NCBI GenBank assembly: GCA_023250795.1
Contig: JAHFAB010000002.1
Coordinates: 1-18,043 of the forward strand
Direction of reading: 5' to 3'
DNA: 18,043 nt
Source: Bacteriovoracaceae bacterium
Lineage (GTDB): Bacteria > Bdellovibrionota > UBA1018
Part shown: positions 8,439 to 14,874 of the stretch, piece after piece
How the letters are laid out: every line of letters begins with the position of its first letter
How positions within the stretch are numbered: the first letter of the stretch is position 1
The notes under the pieces: model-generated
The model's input: the letters and a program-made list of their open reading frames with translations, nothing else
Told to the model about the DNA's origin: nothing
Databases searched by the model: none
Position numbers and translations under genes: made by a program

Positions 8439-8446
8439 TAAACCAA
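8419..8446 (-). promoter_or_regulatory. Candidate promoter of the ATPase gene
   Basis: On the minus strand TTGGTT (complement of 8441-8446) and TATCAT (complement of 8419-8424) are 16 bp apart. Transcription would begin near 8412 and give a leader of about 30 nt. The -10 hexamer lies within the middle TATGATAGA copy. Confidence 0.38.
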
Positions 8447-8549
8447 TGTAATTATAGGTGGTTATAAATTATGCACTTCTTTTTAGCTGTTAGATTCACA
8501 CCTTAAGTCGTTACAGACTATTTTAATCAACTAATATTTTATGGCTTTT

Positions 8550-9050
8550 CTAATGAGATGCGCATTCTGCATCGACTTCATCACTCCCTTCAGTCTTAGC
8601 GTTTTGAGAAGTGGAACCGACCCTTTGAGCCAGAGGTGAAGCTTTCTTCAAAATTTCACACAGCGCTTCTTGGGCTGCTTTTTTCATTTCTGAATCTCTG
8701 GAATCGGCTATCTTTTTTAAGAGAGGGATCGCCTCGTTGTATTACTGTATCGGTCCTATTTTTCCTAATGTTTCAATGGTCGCTTTTTTTATGACAGGAT
8801 CTTCACTATTGAGCTGTTTGCACAAAGCATGAACTACCGAATGTGCGTCAGCACCCATTTTACCTAACTCCTCAATCGCCATCAATCGATCTCTACTTTT
8901 TTTGGATTTCAAAAGGGCACCAAAGGCCTTTAGTTTTCTATCTCGTTTAGACTCTTTTTGTATGGCCTGGGCGTATTCCTCAGAAGTATAGCTTCCAGCA
9001 TCTATGGCGAAGCTTATATTGAGTGGGAAAAAAATTAAGAAACAGATCAC
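8550..9050 (-). pseudogene. Secreted HEAT-repeat protein gene interrupted by an in-frame TAA
   Basis: The reading frame starts at GTG (9048-9050) with a signal peptide (hydrophobic ICFLIFFPLNISFA, probable cleavage before IDAG). HEAT-like helices follow: MAIEELGKMGADAHSVVHAL and VIKKATIETLGKIGPIQ. A TAA (8742-8744) then ends the frame after 102 residues. In the same frame, without any shift, it continues for 63 codons to TAG at 8550: YNEAIPLLKKIADS, then MKKAAQEALCEIL, which completes the next HEAT repeat, and a polar tail. The intact protein would be about 166 aa. A single substitution (for example from CAA, GAA or AAA) explains it, though a sequencing error or stop read-through cannot be excluded. 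The GTG overlaps the upstream DUF1761 stop (GTGA, 9047-9050), so the genes were coupled. Partner and function are unknown. Confidence 0.75.
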
Positions 9051-9484
9051 CTTATATGCACCAAGATCTGCGAAATGAGCTGCAAGTTCAAAAAATCATA
9101 TGTCGAATTAATCAGAAACAGCTTCCATGGACGGTTTTCCCACGAAATCTTTCCAAACTGGATTGGAACATAGAACCCCACCCAAGTAAAAAAGCCCCCA
9201 AAAAAACCATAAATTGCATTCGAATCGTCTTGTCCCACGCCCCAAACTGAAGGGCGCCAAATTTGGCAGGTATGAGCCAGCACGAATGTGGTCAAAAACA
9301 ACCCCACAATCTGAAGCCCAAAAGCCCGGGCCATCACCTTGCCCTCAGGCTTACAGTCCATTTTCAACCCCATGATTTTGGCCCACGGCTTTCCAAAGAG
9401 AGGGCCGTACCAGAAAAATCCAAAGACAAATGCAGCGACCATTGATAGAAAGATTGCTAACCAATTGAGTTGTATGTGTGGCAT
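9047..9484 (-). CDS. DUF1761 family integral membrane protein
   Basis: 145 aa with about four hydrophobic segments. The N-terminal LNWLAIFLSMVAAFVFGFFW is followed by YGPLFGKPWAKIMGLK, the recognisable DUF1761 signature. Further segments are ARAFGLQIVGLFLTTFVLAH and IYGFFGGFFTWVGFYVPIQF, and the C-terminal part contains STYDFLNLQLISQILVHIR. The family has no established function. The ATG at 9482-9484 has no clear ribosome site. The stop codon overlaps the start of the HEAT-repeat gene by 4 nt, so both came from one transcript. The divergent HEPN/MNT pair begins 105 bp away. Confidence 0.85.
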   Translation of the reverse strand: MPHIQLNWLAIFLSMVAAFVFGFFWYGPLFGKPWAKIMGLKMDCKPEGKVMARAFGLQIVGLFLTTFVLAHTCQIWRPSVWGVGQDDSNAIYGFFGGFFTWVGFYVPIQFGKISWENRPWKLFLINSTYDFLNLQLISQILVHIR

Positions 9485-9589
9485 AGATTAAATTCTAACA
9501 GGACTTAGAAAATAAACAATATTTTATGTAATTTCACTATGAAGCGTCTGGAAATTAATTTAAATTATTACTAACAGGATGTACAAACT

Positions 9590-9967
9590 ATGACTATTAG
9601 TGTTTCTGAAATTGAAAAAGCGTTGGCTTCCTTAGAACTTGCGCTCAATGAACCCCTTGACGAATTCGTACGAGATGCGTGCATCCAAAGATTCGAATAT
9701 ACATTTGAATTAGCATGGAAGCTGGCAAAAAGAGCTTTAGAATATCAAGGAATTATTTCAGTCTCTCCTAGAACTGTTTTTCGAGACTGTGGGCAACAAG
9801 GATTGATCTCTGATGTAGAACTCTGGTTACGGTTTCTGGATGATCGAAACCTAACAACCCACACCTACAATGAGAAAACTGCTCATGATGTTTATGAAAC
9901 TGCCAAAGAATTTGCTCAAGAGTGTAGGAAATTGATCCTAAAAGTCAAAACACTCACTAAAAAGTAA
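9590..9967 (+). CDS. hepT: HEPN-domain protein, HepT-like toxin (HI0074 nucleotidyltransferase-substrate-binding family)
   Basis: 125 aa, all-helical HEPN fold of the HI0074 type. It shows RFEYTFELAWKLAKRALEYQ (34-53), SPRTVFRDCGQQGLI (59-73) and the motif R86-NLTT-H91-T-Y93. This fits RX4HXY, in which R and H form the RNase site and, in characterised HepT proteins, the Tyr is AMPylated by the partner MntA. The predicted role is an RNA-cleaving toxin neutralised by modification. AGGA at 9576-9579 is a somewhat distant ribosome site. The MNT partner starts 8 nt after the stop. Older databases call the protein a nucleotidyltransferase substrate-binding subunit. Residues needed for activity look intact, but toxicity is inferred. 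Confidence 0.87.
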   Translation: MTISVSEIEKALASLELALNEPLDEFVRDACIQRFEYTFELAWKLAKRALEYQGIISVSPRTVFRDCGQQGLISDVELWLRFLDDRNLTTHTYNEKTAHDVYETAKEFAQECRKLILKVKTLTKK

Positions 9968-9975
9968 CCCTATCC

Positions 9976-10308
9976 ATGGAAAAAAAATCAGTACCAAAAA
10001 ATTTTGGATTTTCTGATCAACAGTTTCATAATTTTAAAAATTTATTAAAAACAGCATTTTCTACGGACTCAAATCAGATGACATTTTGGATCTATGGATC
10101 ACGTGCAAGAGGCAGTCACCAAAAATACTCAGACGTTGATCTATTAATCGAAGCTACGCCGCCATTGACATCACAAAAAATGAGAAAAGCGAGAGAACTT
10201 TTCGAAGAGAGTCATTTCCCTTATAAAGTAGATCTTGTGCAAGCAACGGAGTTAGTCGAATCGTTTCGTGAACAAATCTACAAAGACCGAAGATTACTCA
10301 CTCTTTAG
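9976..10308 (+). CDS. mntA: Minimal nucleotidyltransferase, MntA-like antitoxin
   Basis: 110 aa with the polymerase-beta-type nucleotidyltransferase core. The GSX10DXD motif is G41-S42 ... D53-V-D55 (GSRARGSHQKYSDVD), and the third acidic residue is D85 in PYKVDLVQA, so all catalytic positions are present. In HEPN/MNT toxin-antitoxin systems this enzyme transfers AMP to a Tyr of the HEPN toxin and inactivates it. It follows the HEPN gene by 8 nt with no visible ribosome site, so translation is probably coupled. Gene order (toxin first) matches described hepT-mntA pairs. Its 3' end overlaps the convergent transporter gene by 15 nt. Confidence 0.9.
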   Translation: MEKKSVPKNFGFSDQQFHNFKNLLKTAFSTDSNQMTFWIYGSRARGSHQKYSDVDLLIEATPPLTSQKMRKARELFEESHFPYKVDLVQATELVESFREQIYKDRRLLTL

Positions 10309-12144
10309 GTGATACCTCACACTGGTCACCACCACTCCACGCTTAAACAAGAGCGAAGTTCGTATAAAAAGGGCAGTTTGATTGTGTAAAAAATGCTGCC
10401 ACCACTTGGCTGTGACAAACTCTGGGATCAGAACGGTGATCATCTCGTCTTTCGTCGCCCCCACTACGTCGTTAATATAGGTCAAAAGTGGATCAATCAC
10501 GGAACGGTAGGGAGATTTTAAAACCACGAGAGGCAGATCATGCCCCCATTTCTTCCACTCTTTCTGAAAACGTTCAGTGGACTCGGCGTCTAATTCAACA
10601 TAAACCCCAAACACATCTTTTGAAATGGAACGTCCATATCTCAAAGCGTCCAAAACCCCTCGATGAATCCCTGAAATGGGGATAATCACAGTATGTTTGA
10701 TCAGCTCTAACCCAGGAGGAGCTTCGCTCCCGATCAAAGTCAATTCTTTGCCTACGTTTAGATAATGGGTATTGATTTTTTTGAAAACTAAAACCAAAAG
10801 TGGAATTAAGAGCACAATCATCCATGCGCCGTGCTTAAACTTAGTCAAAGTAATAACCATTAGAACCACTAAAGTGCTCACAGCTCCAAGCGCGTTAAAG
10901 CAAAGCGACTTCACCCATCCCTTTTCTTTCTCTTTGAGGTGATGCAAGACCATTCCCCATTGAGAAAGTGTAAAAGAAAGAAAAACTCCCACCGCGTAAA
11001 GGGGGATCAGGTGATGCGTTTCGCCTTTGAATAAGACAATCAAAAGCATCGCAGCAAGGCTCAGCCCTAAAATTCCATTCGAAAAAACAAGCCGATCACC
11101 TAGACTTGCAAGCTGCCTGGGCAAAAATCGATCTTTGGCTAAAAGAGAAGCAAGTCTCGGGAAATCCGCATAACTTGTATTGGCTGCTAAAACCAAAATC
11201 AGAGCAGTCGAAATTTGAATCAAATAATAAAGCCCCGAGTCTCCAAAAATCGAATGTGCAAGAAGCGAGACCGCCGTTTCACCCTCTTTGGGCATAATCC
11301 CGTACATATGCGCAAGAAGTGTAATCCCTAGAAAAAATGACCCCAAAATAACTGACATCCAAACCAGAGTGGTTTTCGCATTTTTCTGGGTGGGGGGCTG
11401 AAAAATAGGGATCCCATTAGAGATGGCCTCGACTCCCGTAAGAGCTGCACACCCCGATGAGAAGGCTTTTAAAATAAGAAGAAGTGGAACATTGGGGTAA
11501 TCTTCGTGAATCACAGGAGCCACTTGTGTAGCAACTCCAGTCATGATTTTCCACGTACCCACTCCAATGAGAATCAAAAAAGACACTATAAAAAGATAAG
11601 TCGGAACTGCAAAAATATTCGAAGACTCGCGCACTCCACGCAGGTTAAAAGTCATCAGAAGGATAATGACTGAGATCCCAATCCACTCTTTGTGTTCTCT
11701 TAAAAAAGGGACCGCAGAAGCGATGTTTTCCACTCCCGCCGCAACGGAAACAGAAACTGTCAACACATAGTCAATCAAAAGTGAAGCGGCGGCCACTAAG
11801 CCCGCCATAGTACCTAAGTTTTCTTTTGCTACAATGTAGGCACCCCCACCGCTCGGGTAAGAATCAATCGTCTGACGATAAGAGAGGGTGATAATAAAGA
11901 GCAAGATCCCGATCCCTATTGCGATGGGGATGGACCAAGCCACAGCGGCTGCAGCAAAACCTCCCAAAGGAATCAAAATTTCCTCTGTGGCATACGCGAC
12001 TGAGGACAAAGCGTCAGAAGACAAAACTGCCAGGGCTTTGAACTTTGATATTTTCTCATGCGCCATCATCTGATTTGAAAGAGGCGCACCAAAAAGAAAA
12101 TGCTTTATGCGGGTGAAAAACTGAGATGCGGTTTCCTTAGGCAT
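10294..12144 (-). CDS. kimA: APC-superfamily potassium transporter, KimA (YdaO)-like
   Basis: 616 aa from the chosen ATG (B. subtilis KimA has 607). About 12 membrane segments run from FKALAVLSSDALSSVAYATE (near residues 32-51) through SYRQTIDSYPSGGGAYIVAK and ALTGVEAISNGIPIFQPP. A cytoplasmic C-terminal domain of about 150 residues has VIIPISGIHRGVLDALRYG and WWQHFLHNQTALFIRTSLLF. These are hallmarks of KimA-type proton-coupled K+ importers, whose B. subtilis member is inhibited by c-di-AMP; that control is not visible here. The frame is open 38 codons further to a TTG at 12258, but that extension is not family-like, so I start at 12142-12144. No strong ribosome site precedes it. The 3' end overlaps mntA by 15 nt. 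A fragment of a related gene lies at 13681-13764. Confidence 0.87.
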   Translation of the reverse strand: MPKETASQFFTRIKHFLFGAPLSNQMMAHEKISKFKALAVLSSDALSSVAYATEEILIPLGGFAAAAVAWSIPIAIGIGILLFIITLSYRQTIDSYPSGGGAYIVAKENLGTMAGLVAAASLLIDYVLTVSVSVAAGVENIASAVPFLREHKEWIGISVIILLMTFNLRGVRESSNIFAVPTYLFIVSFLILIGVGTWKIMTGVATQVAPVIHEDYPNVPLLLILKAFSSGCAALTGVEAISNGIPIFQPPTQKNAKTTLVWMSVILGSFFLGITLLAHMYGIMPKEGETAVSLLAHSIFGDSGLYYLIQISTALILVLAANTSYADFPRLASLLAKDRFLPRQLASLGDRLVFSNGILGLSLAAMLLIVLFKGETHHLIPLYAVGVFLSFTLSQWGMVLHHLKEKEKGWVKSLCFNALGAVSTLVVLMVITLTKFKHGAWMIVLLIPLLVLVFKKINTHYLNVGKELTLIGSEAPPGLELIKHTVIIPISGIHRGVLDALRYGRSISKDVFGVYVELDAESTERFQKEWKKWGHDLPLVVLKSPYRSVIDPLLTYINDVVGATKDEMITVLIPEFVTAKWWQHFLHNQTALFIRTSLLFKRGVVVTSVRYHLKSE

Positions 12145-12156
12145 AGTGTTTGGACT

Positions 12157-12185
12157 TTTATATCGGGGGCAAAAAGAGGTGGCAA
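12157..12185 (-). promoter_or_regulatory. Strong sigma-70-like promoter for the KimA-like gene
   Basis: On the minus strand TTGCCA (complement of 12180-12185) and TATAAA (complement of 12157-12162) are spaced by exactly 17 bp. Transcription should start near 12150, only about 6 nt before the chosen ATG, implying a nearly leaderless mRNA or a second promoter further upstream. Confidence 0.5.
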
Positions 12186-12257
12186 GGGGATTCGGTGATA
12201 ACGATGAGCATGCGTTTTCTAGTGTGTAGCAATTATTAGCCGTGTTAAACTCAGCCA

Positions 12258-13676
12258 ATGATCTTACTCAAGAAAAAGTTTCTGATAGTTTTTATATTGA
12301 CGCTTTCCGCACAATTTATACAAGCTAAAGAATTCTTATCCCCGTTATCTGCGAAAGAGCTTTTCGCAAAATATCAAAAGGCTGTTGTTAAAATCACTAT
12401 TTACCAACAGGGTATACCAGTTAGTTTTGGGTCTGGATTTTTTGTTTCATCAGATGGAACCTTAGTTACTAATTACCATGTTTTGAAGACGGGGTTCAGT
12501 CTCGGCTATACCGTTGATTTTAAACTAAAGGATGGAAAAGTAGTCAATAAATTTTTGGTGGGAGATTGCTCGGGCTCAAGACATATCGATCTTTGTGTTC
12601 TTAAGCTAAAATTCCATCCCAAAGTATGGTTTGCTCAAAAAGATTATACACCCTCAGTTGGAGAAGAAGTGTTTGTCATTGGACATCCTCGAGGTTATGA
12701 CTTCTCACTTTCCAGTGGGCTTATAAGTGGTATCCGTAATACTTCTATTGGACCCGTAAACACCTCTGGGGTTACAATTCATAATCCCGATGAAAACCGT
12801 ATTAGCGAAATTCAGGTCAGTGCCCCAATTAGTCCTGGAAACAGTGGGGGACCCATTTTTGATCACTTTGGAAATCTTGTAGCAGCAGCCACGTGGATAC
12901 GTGTAGATTCTGGATCTCAGAATCTAAATTTTGGCATATCGAGCAAAGAAATTTTTTCTTATGTGCATTCGATTAAAAAATTTGGTGAAATTGGACCCAT
13001 TGTTAAAACCTTAAATGAAAAGAATGATAAGGAAATTGATAGATTTTCGCGCTTATTTTTTAAAACCGCTTTTGATGCTTTAGATCAGGCCAAACCGCTT
13101 GATGCAAATTTTTTTAAACGGTTTGAAGTTGAAATCTTTGGAAAACAGTATTCTTTTTATTTGAATCATTTATTTAAGAATTGTGAAACGCAAACTAAAG
13201 CGGGAACAGTTATTTGTGATGATAGTTATTTCCAGTCTGGATTTGTAATATTTCAAATTATAAATGGCACTTCAAATCAATTAAAGGAAGGAAAACATGA
13301 TAGAAGTAATGAAACAAAGCCATTAAAAATTACTCAAAACCTAATTGCCGCAGGAAAATGGGAGAATTACAAAAAAGGGCTTACCTCAAAACAAATTAAA
13401 TATTTGTATTCAATAACAGACCCTTGGAAATGTAAGTCTTATAATAATAGTAGTAATAATAAATTCTTTCTTCTCAATAATTCTGTAGAATGTGTTACCA
13501 ACACATACAATGATCTTTATCCAAATGCAGTTTCTATGGCGTATCTAACGCAAAAAATCGGAGCAGAACAAAAATATAAAATTGAAGCTTGGACTAGCGA
13601 ACCTTCCTTATTAAAATATTATGCTGAAACAGCAGCAATTATACAGCTTACTTTTCGTGAGATTAAAAAGCATTAA
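12258..13676 (+). CDS. Secreted HtrA-like trypsin-fold serine protease with unassigned C-terminal region
   Basis: 472 aa. The signal peptide is a KKK start, then FLIVFILTLSAQFIQA with cleavage after about residue 23. The S1C-type protease domain (about 30-245) has a complete triad: H74 in VTNYHVL, D111 in HIDLCVLKL and S196 in PGNSGGP. VIGHPRGYDFSLSSG is a standard S1 segment. Two cysteines (C104, C113) flank the catalytic Asp region. There is no PDZ domain. The last ~220 residues match nothing I recognise and contain C309/C320 and C392/C412, which could form two disulfides in the periplasm, and a short Asn/Ser-rich run (YNNSSNNK). The C-terminal coding part is distinctly more AT-rich than the transporter gene beside it. 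The start lacks a ribosome site but gives a proper signal peptide. Substrates are unknown. Confidence 0.82.
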   Translation: MILLKKKFLIVFILTLSAQFIQAKEFLSPLSAKELFAKYQKAVVKITIYQQGIPVSFGSGFFVSSDGTLVTNYHVLKTGFSLGYTVDFKLKDGKVVNKFLVGDCSGSRHIDLCVLKLKFHPKVWFAQKDYTPSVGEEVFVIGHPRGYDFSLSSGLISGIRNTSIGPVNTSGVTIHNPDENRISEIQVSAPISPGNSGGPIFDHFGNLVAAATWIRVDSGSQNLNFGISSKEIFSYVHSIKKFGEIGPIVKTLNEKNDKEIDRFSRLFFKTAFDALDQAKPLDANFFKRFEVEIFGKQYSFYLNHLFKNCETQTKAGTVICDDSYFQSGFVIFQIINGTSNQLKEGKHDRSNETKPLKITQNLIAAGKWENYKKGLTSKQIKYLYSITDPWKCKSYNNSSNNKFFLLNNSVECVTNTYNDLYPNAVSMAYLTQKIGAEQKYKIEAWTSEPSLLKYYAETAAIIQLTFREIKKH

Positions 13677-13680
13677 AACA

Positions 13681-13764
13681 AGTGGTCTTCGCTTTTTTTG
13701 AGTGGGGGGCTGAAAAATAGGGGTCTCCATTGTAGATAGCCTCTACCCCTGTCAGAGCTACACA
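13681..13764 (-). pseudogene. Decayed fragment of a KimA-like transporter gene
   Basis: These 84 bp align with 11368-11451 inside the intact transporter gene, in the same orientation: by hand count 71 of 85 alignment columns are identical, with two 1-bp gaps. Read leftward, it starts CVALTGVEAIYNG, where the intact gene has CAALTGVEAISNG. A 1-bp insertion then shifts the frame, after which PIFQPPTQK can be recovered in the other frame. A second indel follows. The two indels and missing flanks show it is not coding. It fills nearly all of the 94-bp gap between the protease gene and the barrel-like gene, and similarity stops at both gene ends. Confidence 0.8.
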
Positions 13765-13770
13765 TCATAC

Positions 13771-14526
13771 CTAAATTTTCGCGGAAAAACTAATCCAAGG
13801 AAAACCTAAAGCAAACGAGTTACTCACAGAATACCCACCCTTCACTTGGTCTATACCACCCAGCGGTTTCAAAAACGACAGATCGACTGCCACTTTTTCT
13901 CCAAAAAAACGAATTCCATAATTGAGCAACATTTGTACTTCTCTATTATTTGTAAGAGGGAGGAGTACTTCTGAAAGGAGTTTGACCCCACTTGAAACTC
14001 GGGCAGAGAGTCCGCCTCCAGCTATCAGGAGTTGAGAAGCACCCTCAGGAAATTGCACTGATAAGGTGCCGTGCAAAACTAAATCTTGAGAATCGGCCAG
14101 GCTGTAATCCAAAAGCAACTGAGTGCCTATTAAAGTATATCCCGATGAAGTCTTTTTGGTGGTGGGAGCAAAAGTACCAGGCGAAAAATCATAAGTAGTG
14201 TGTGTAGCTCGAATATACCAAAAATTGGGCTGTAAACTTACTGCAAAACGATCTGCATCAACAAGTTTGAATTTAACACTGGACATTAACACAAGCGGCA
14301 TCTCATTGGTGATTGGCAGCAAGGAATTGACAGAAAGTTGAATGTGATCGCTCAACCCATAACTAATCCCAGGAAAAACCACCTCATAGTCGTTGATAAT
14401 AAAATCTCCCTGCTTAGCCGTTTGAGCGGTTGAAAATAAAATGTTCTTATCTTGCCCCGGATCAGACGCAAAAAGGGAATTGGACAAAAATAAACCCAAA
14501 ACCAAATTCAAAAATATAATTTTCAT
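13771..14526 (-). CDS. Secreted protein, probable outer-membrane beta-barrel
   Basis: 251 aa, family not recognised. The signal peptide MKIIFLNLVLGLFLSNSLFA has probable cleavage before SDPG. The mature part alternates polar and hydrophobic residues in short amphipathic strands separated by Gly/Asn/Asp turns, for example HIQLSVNSLLPIT, RFAVSLQPNFWYI and VKLLSEVLLPL. It contains no cysteine or long hydrophobic helix, which is typical of small outer-membrane barrels. The C-terminus (FPWISFSAKI) is aromatic-rich but lacks the terminal Phe of classic BAM signals. No ribosome site is evident before the ATG at 14524-14526. It is separated from the convergent protease gene by the transporter relic, and nothing nearby indicates its ligand. 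Confidence 0.6.
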   Translation of the reverse strand: MKIIFLNLVLGLFLSNSLFASDPGQDKNILFSTAQTAKQGDFIINDYEVVFPGISYGLSDHIQLSVNSLLPITNEMPLVLMSSVKFKLVDADRFAVSLQPNFWYIRATHTTYDFSPGTFAPTTKKTSSGYTLIGTQLLLDYSLADSQDLVLHGTLSVQFPEGASQLLIAGGGLSARVSSGVKLLSEVLLPLTNNREVQMLLNYGIRFFGEKVAVDLSFLKPLGGIDQVKGGYSVSNSFALGFPWISFSAKI

Positions 14527-14680
14527 AGGGCGGCAGGATACAACATTTTAGCGCAATGCGCAATTCTGTTTTCTCACACGGGGGTCCTCACTAAACCTAA
14601 TAGTAATATGGCACCAAAAAAATCTGCCCGGTTTTAAAAAGGACATCTTTACCACAAGTTGCAATAATCACTTTGGCATC

Positions 14681-14733
14681 AGACACCCCTTCAGACAAAA
14701 TCGATAGGGGTCTTCTTGTTTTTTTCTGAAGGG
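14681..14733 (+). other. Two mutually exclusive hairpins, attenuator-like
   Basis: Stem A pairs AGAC(A)CCCC (14681-14689) with GGGGTCT (14707-14713), with one bulged A, and is followed by a U-rich stretch (TCTTGTTTTTTT, 14714-14725), resembling an intrinsic terminator. Stem B pairs CCCTTCAGA (14687-14695) with TCTGAAGGG (14725-14733), a perfect 9-bp match around a 29-nt loop. Stems A and B share 14687-14689, and stem B uses the end of the U-run, so the two compete. This resembles a transcription attenuator, or a terminator inside nested repeats. Confidence 0.35.
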
Positions 14734-14811
14734 TAAATAGTAGTTTTTCCTAGTCATCAGACACTCGGCTGAGCAGCCATTTTTACATTGTACATAAATA
14801 CGACAAATATA

Positions 14812-14841
14812 TTGACATAATGCGATAAATCATTCTAAAAA
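14812..14841 (+). promoter_or_regulatory. Candidate promoter for the beta-propeller gene
   Basis: A perfect -35 hexamer TTGACA (14812-14817) is followed after 18 bp by TAAAAA (14836-14841), a modest -10. The start codon is 33 nt downstream of the -10. This promoter would bypass the upstream hairpins. Confidence 0.4.
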
Positions 14842-14874
14842 CCACTAGATCCTAGAAACTAAACGAGGTTTTTC

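Larger units (their letters stand above)
14527..14874. other. 348-bp gene-free stretch with repeats and hairpins
   Basis: This spacer lies between the divergent barrel-like and beta-propeller genes and contains no credible gene. It holds a tandem 7-bp repeat (GCGCAAT twice, 14551-14564), a 10-bp direct repeat CATCAGACAC (14678-14687 and 14755-14764), alternative hairpins at 14681-14733, and a TTGACA promoter candidate near the propeller gene. The left 100 bp would carry the promoter of the barrel-like gene, but I see no clear one. Confidence 0.6.

Noticed and set aside
9552..9566. Overlapping palindromes AAATTAATTT and AATTTAAATT upstream of the HEPN gene
   Set aside because: Could be a toxin-antitoxin operator, but such palindromes are expected in a stretch made almost only of A and T, and no paired promoter was convincing.
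9495..9579. CTAACAGGA direct repeat (9495-9503 and 9571-9579) flanking the DUF1761/HEPN spacer
   Set aside because: Only 9 bp, the second copy includes the ribosome site of the HEPN gene, and there is no insertion-like sequence between them. Chance is likely.
12145..12258. N-terminal extension of the transporter frame to a TTG at 12258
   Set aside because: The extra 38 residues are not hydrophobic or family-like, TTG is a rare start, and a good promoter lies inside this stretch. The ATG at 12144 gives a normal family length.
13677..13700. Weak stem plus T-run after the protease stop
   Set aside because: Stem of about 5 bp including a G-U pair. The T-run belongs to the transporter-derived relic, so terminator function is doubtful.
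14608..14637. Nine-codon basic mini-ORF (MAPKKSARF)
   Set aside because: No ribosome site, very short, and not linked to the alternative hairpins in a leader-peptide arrangement.
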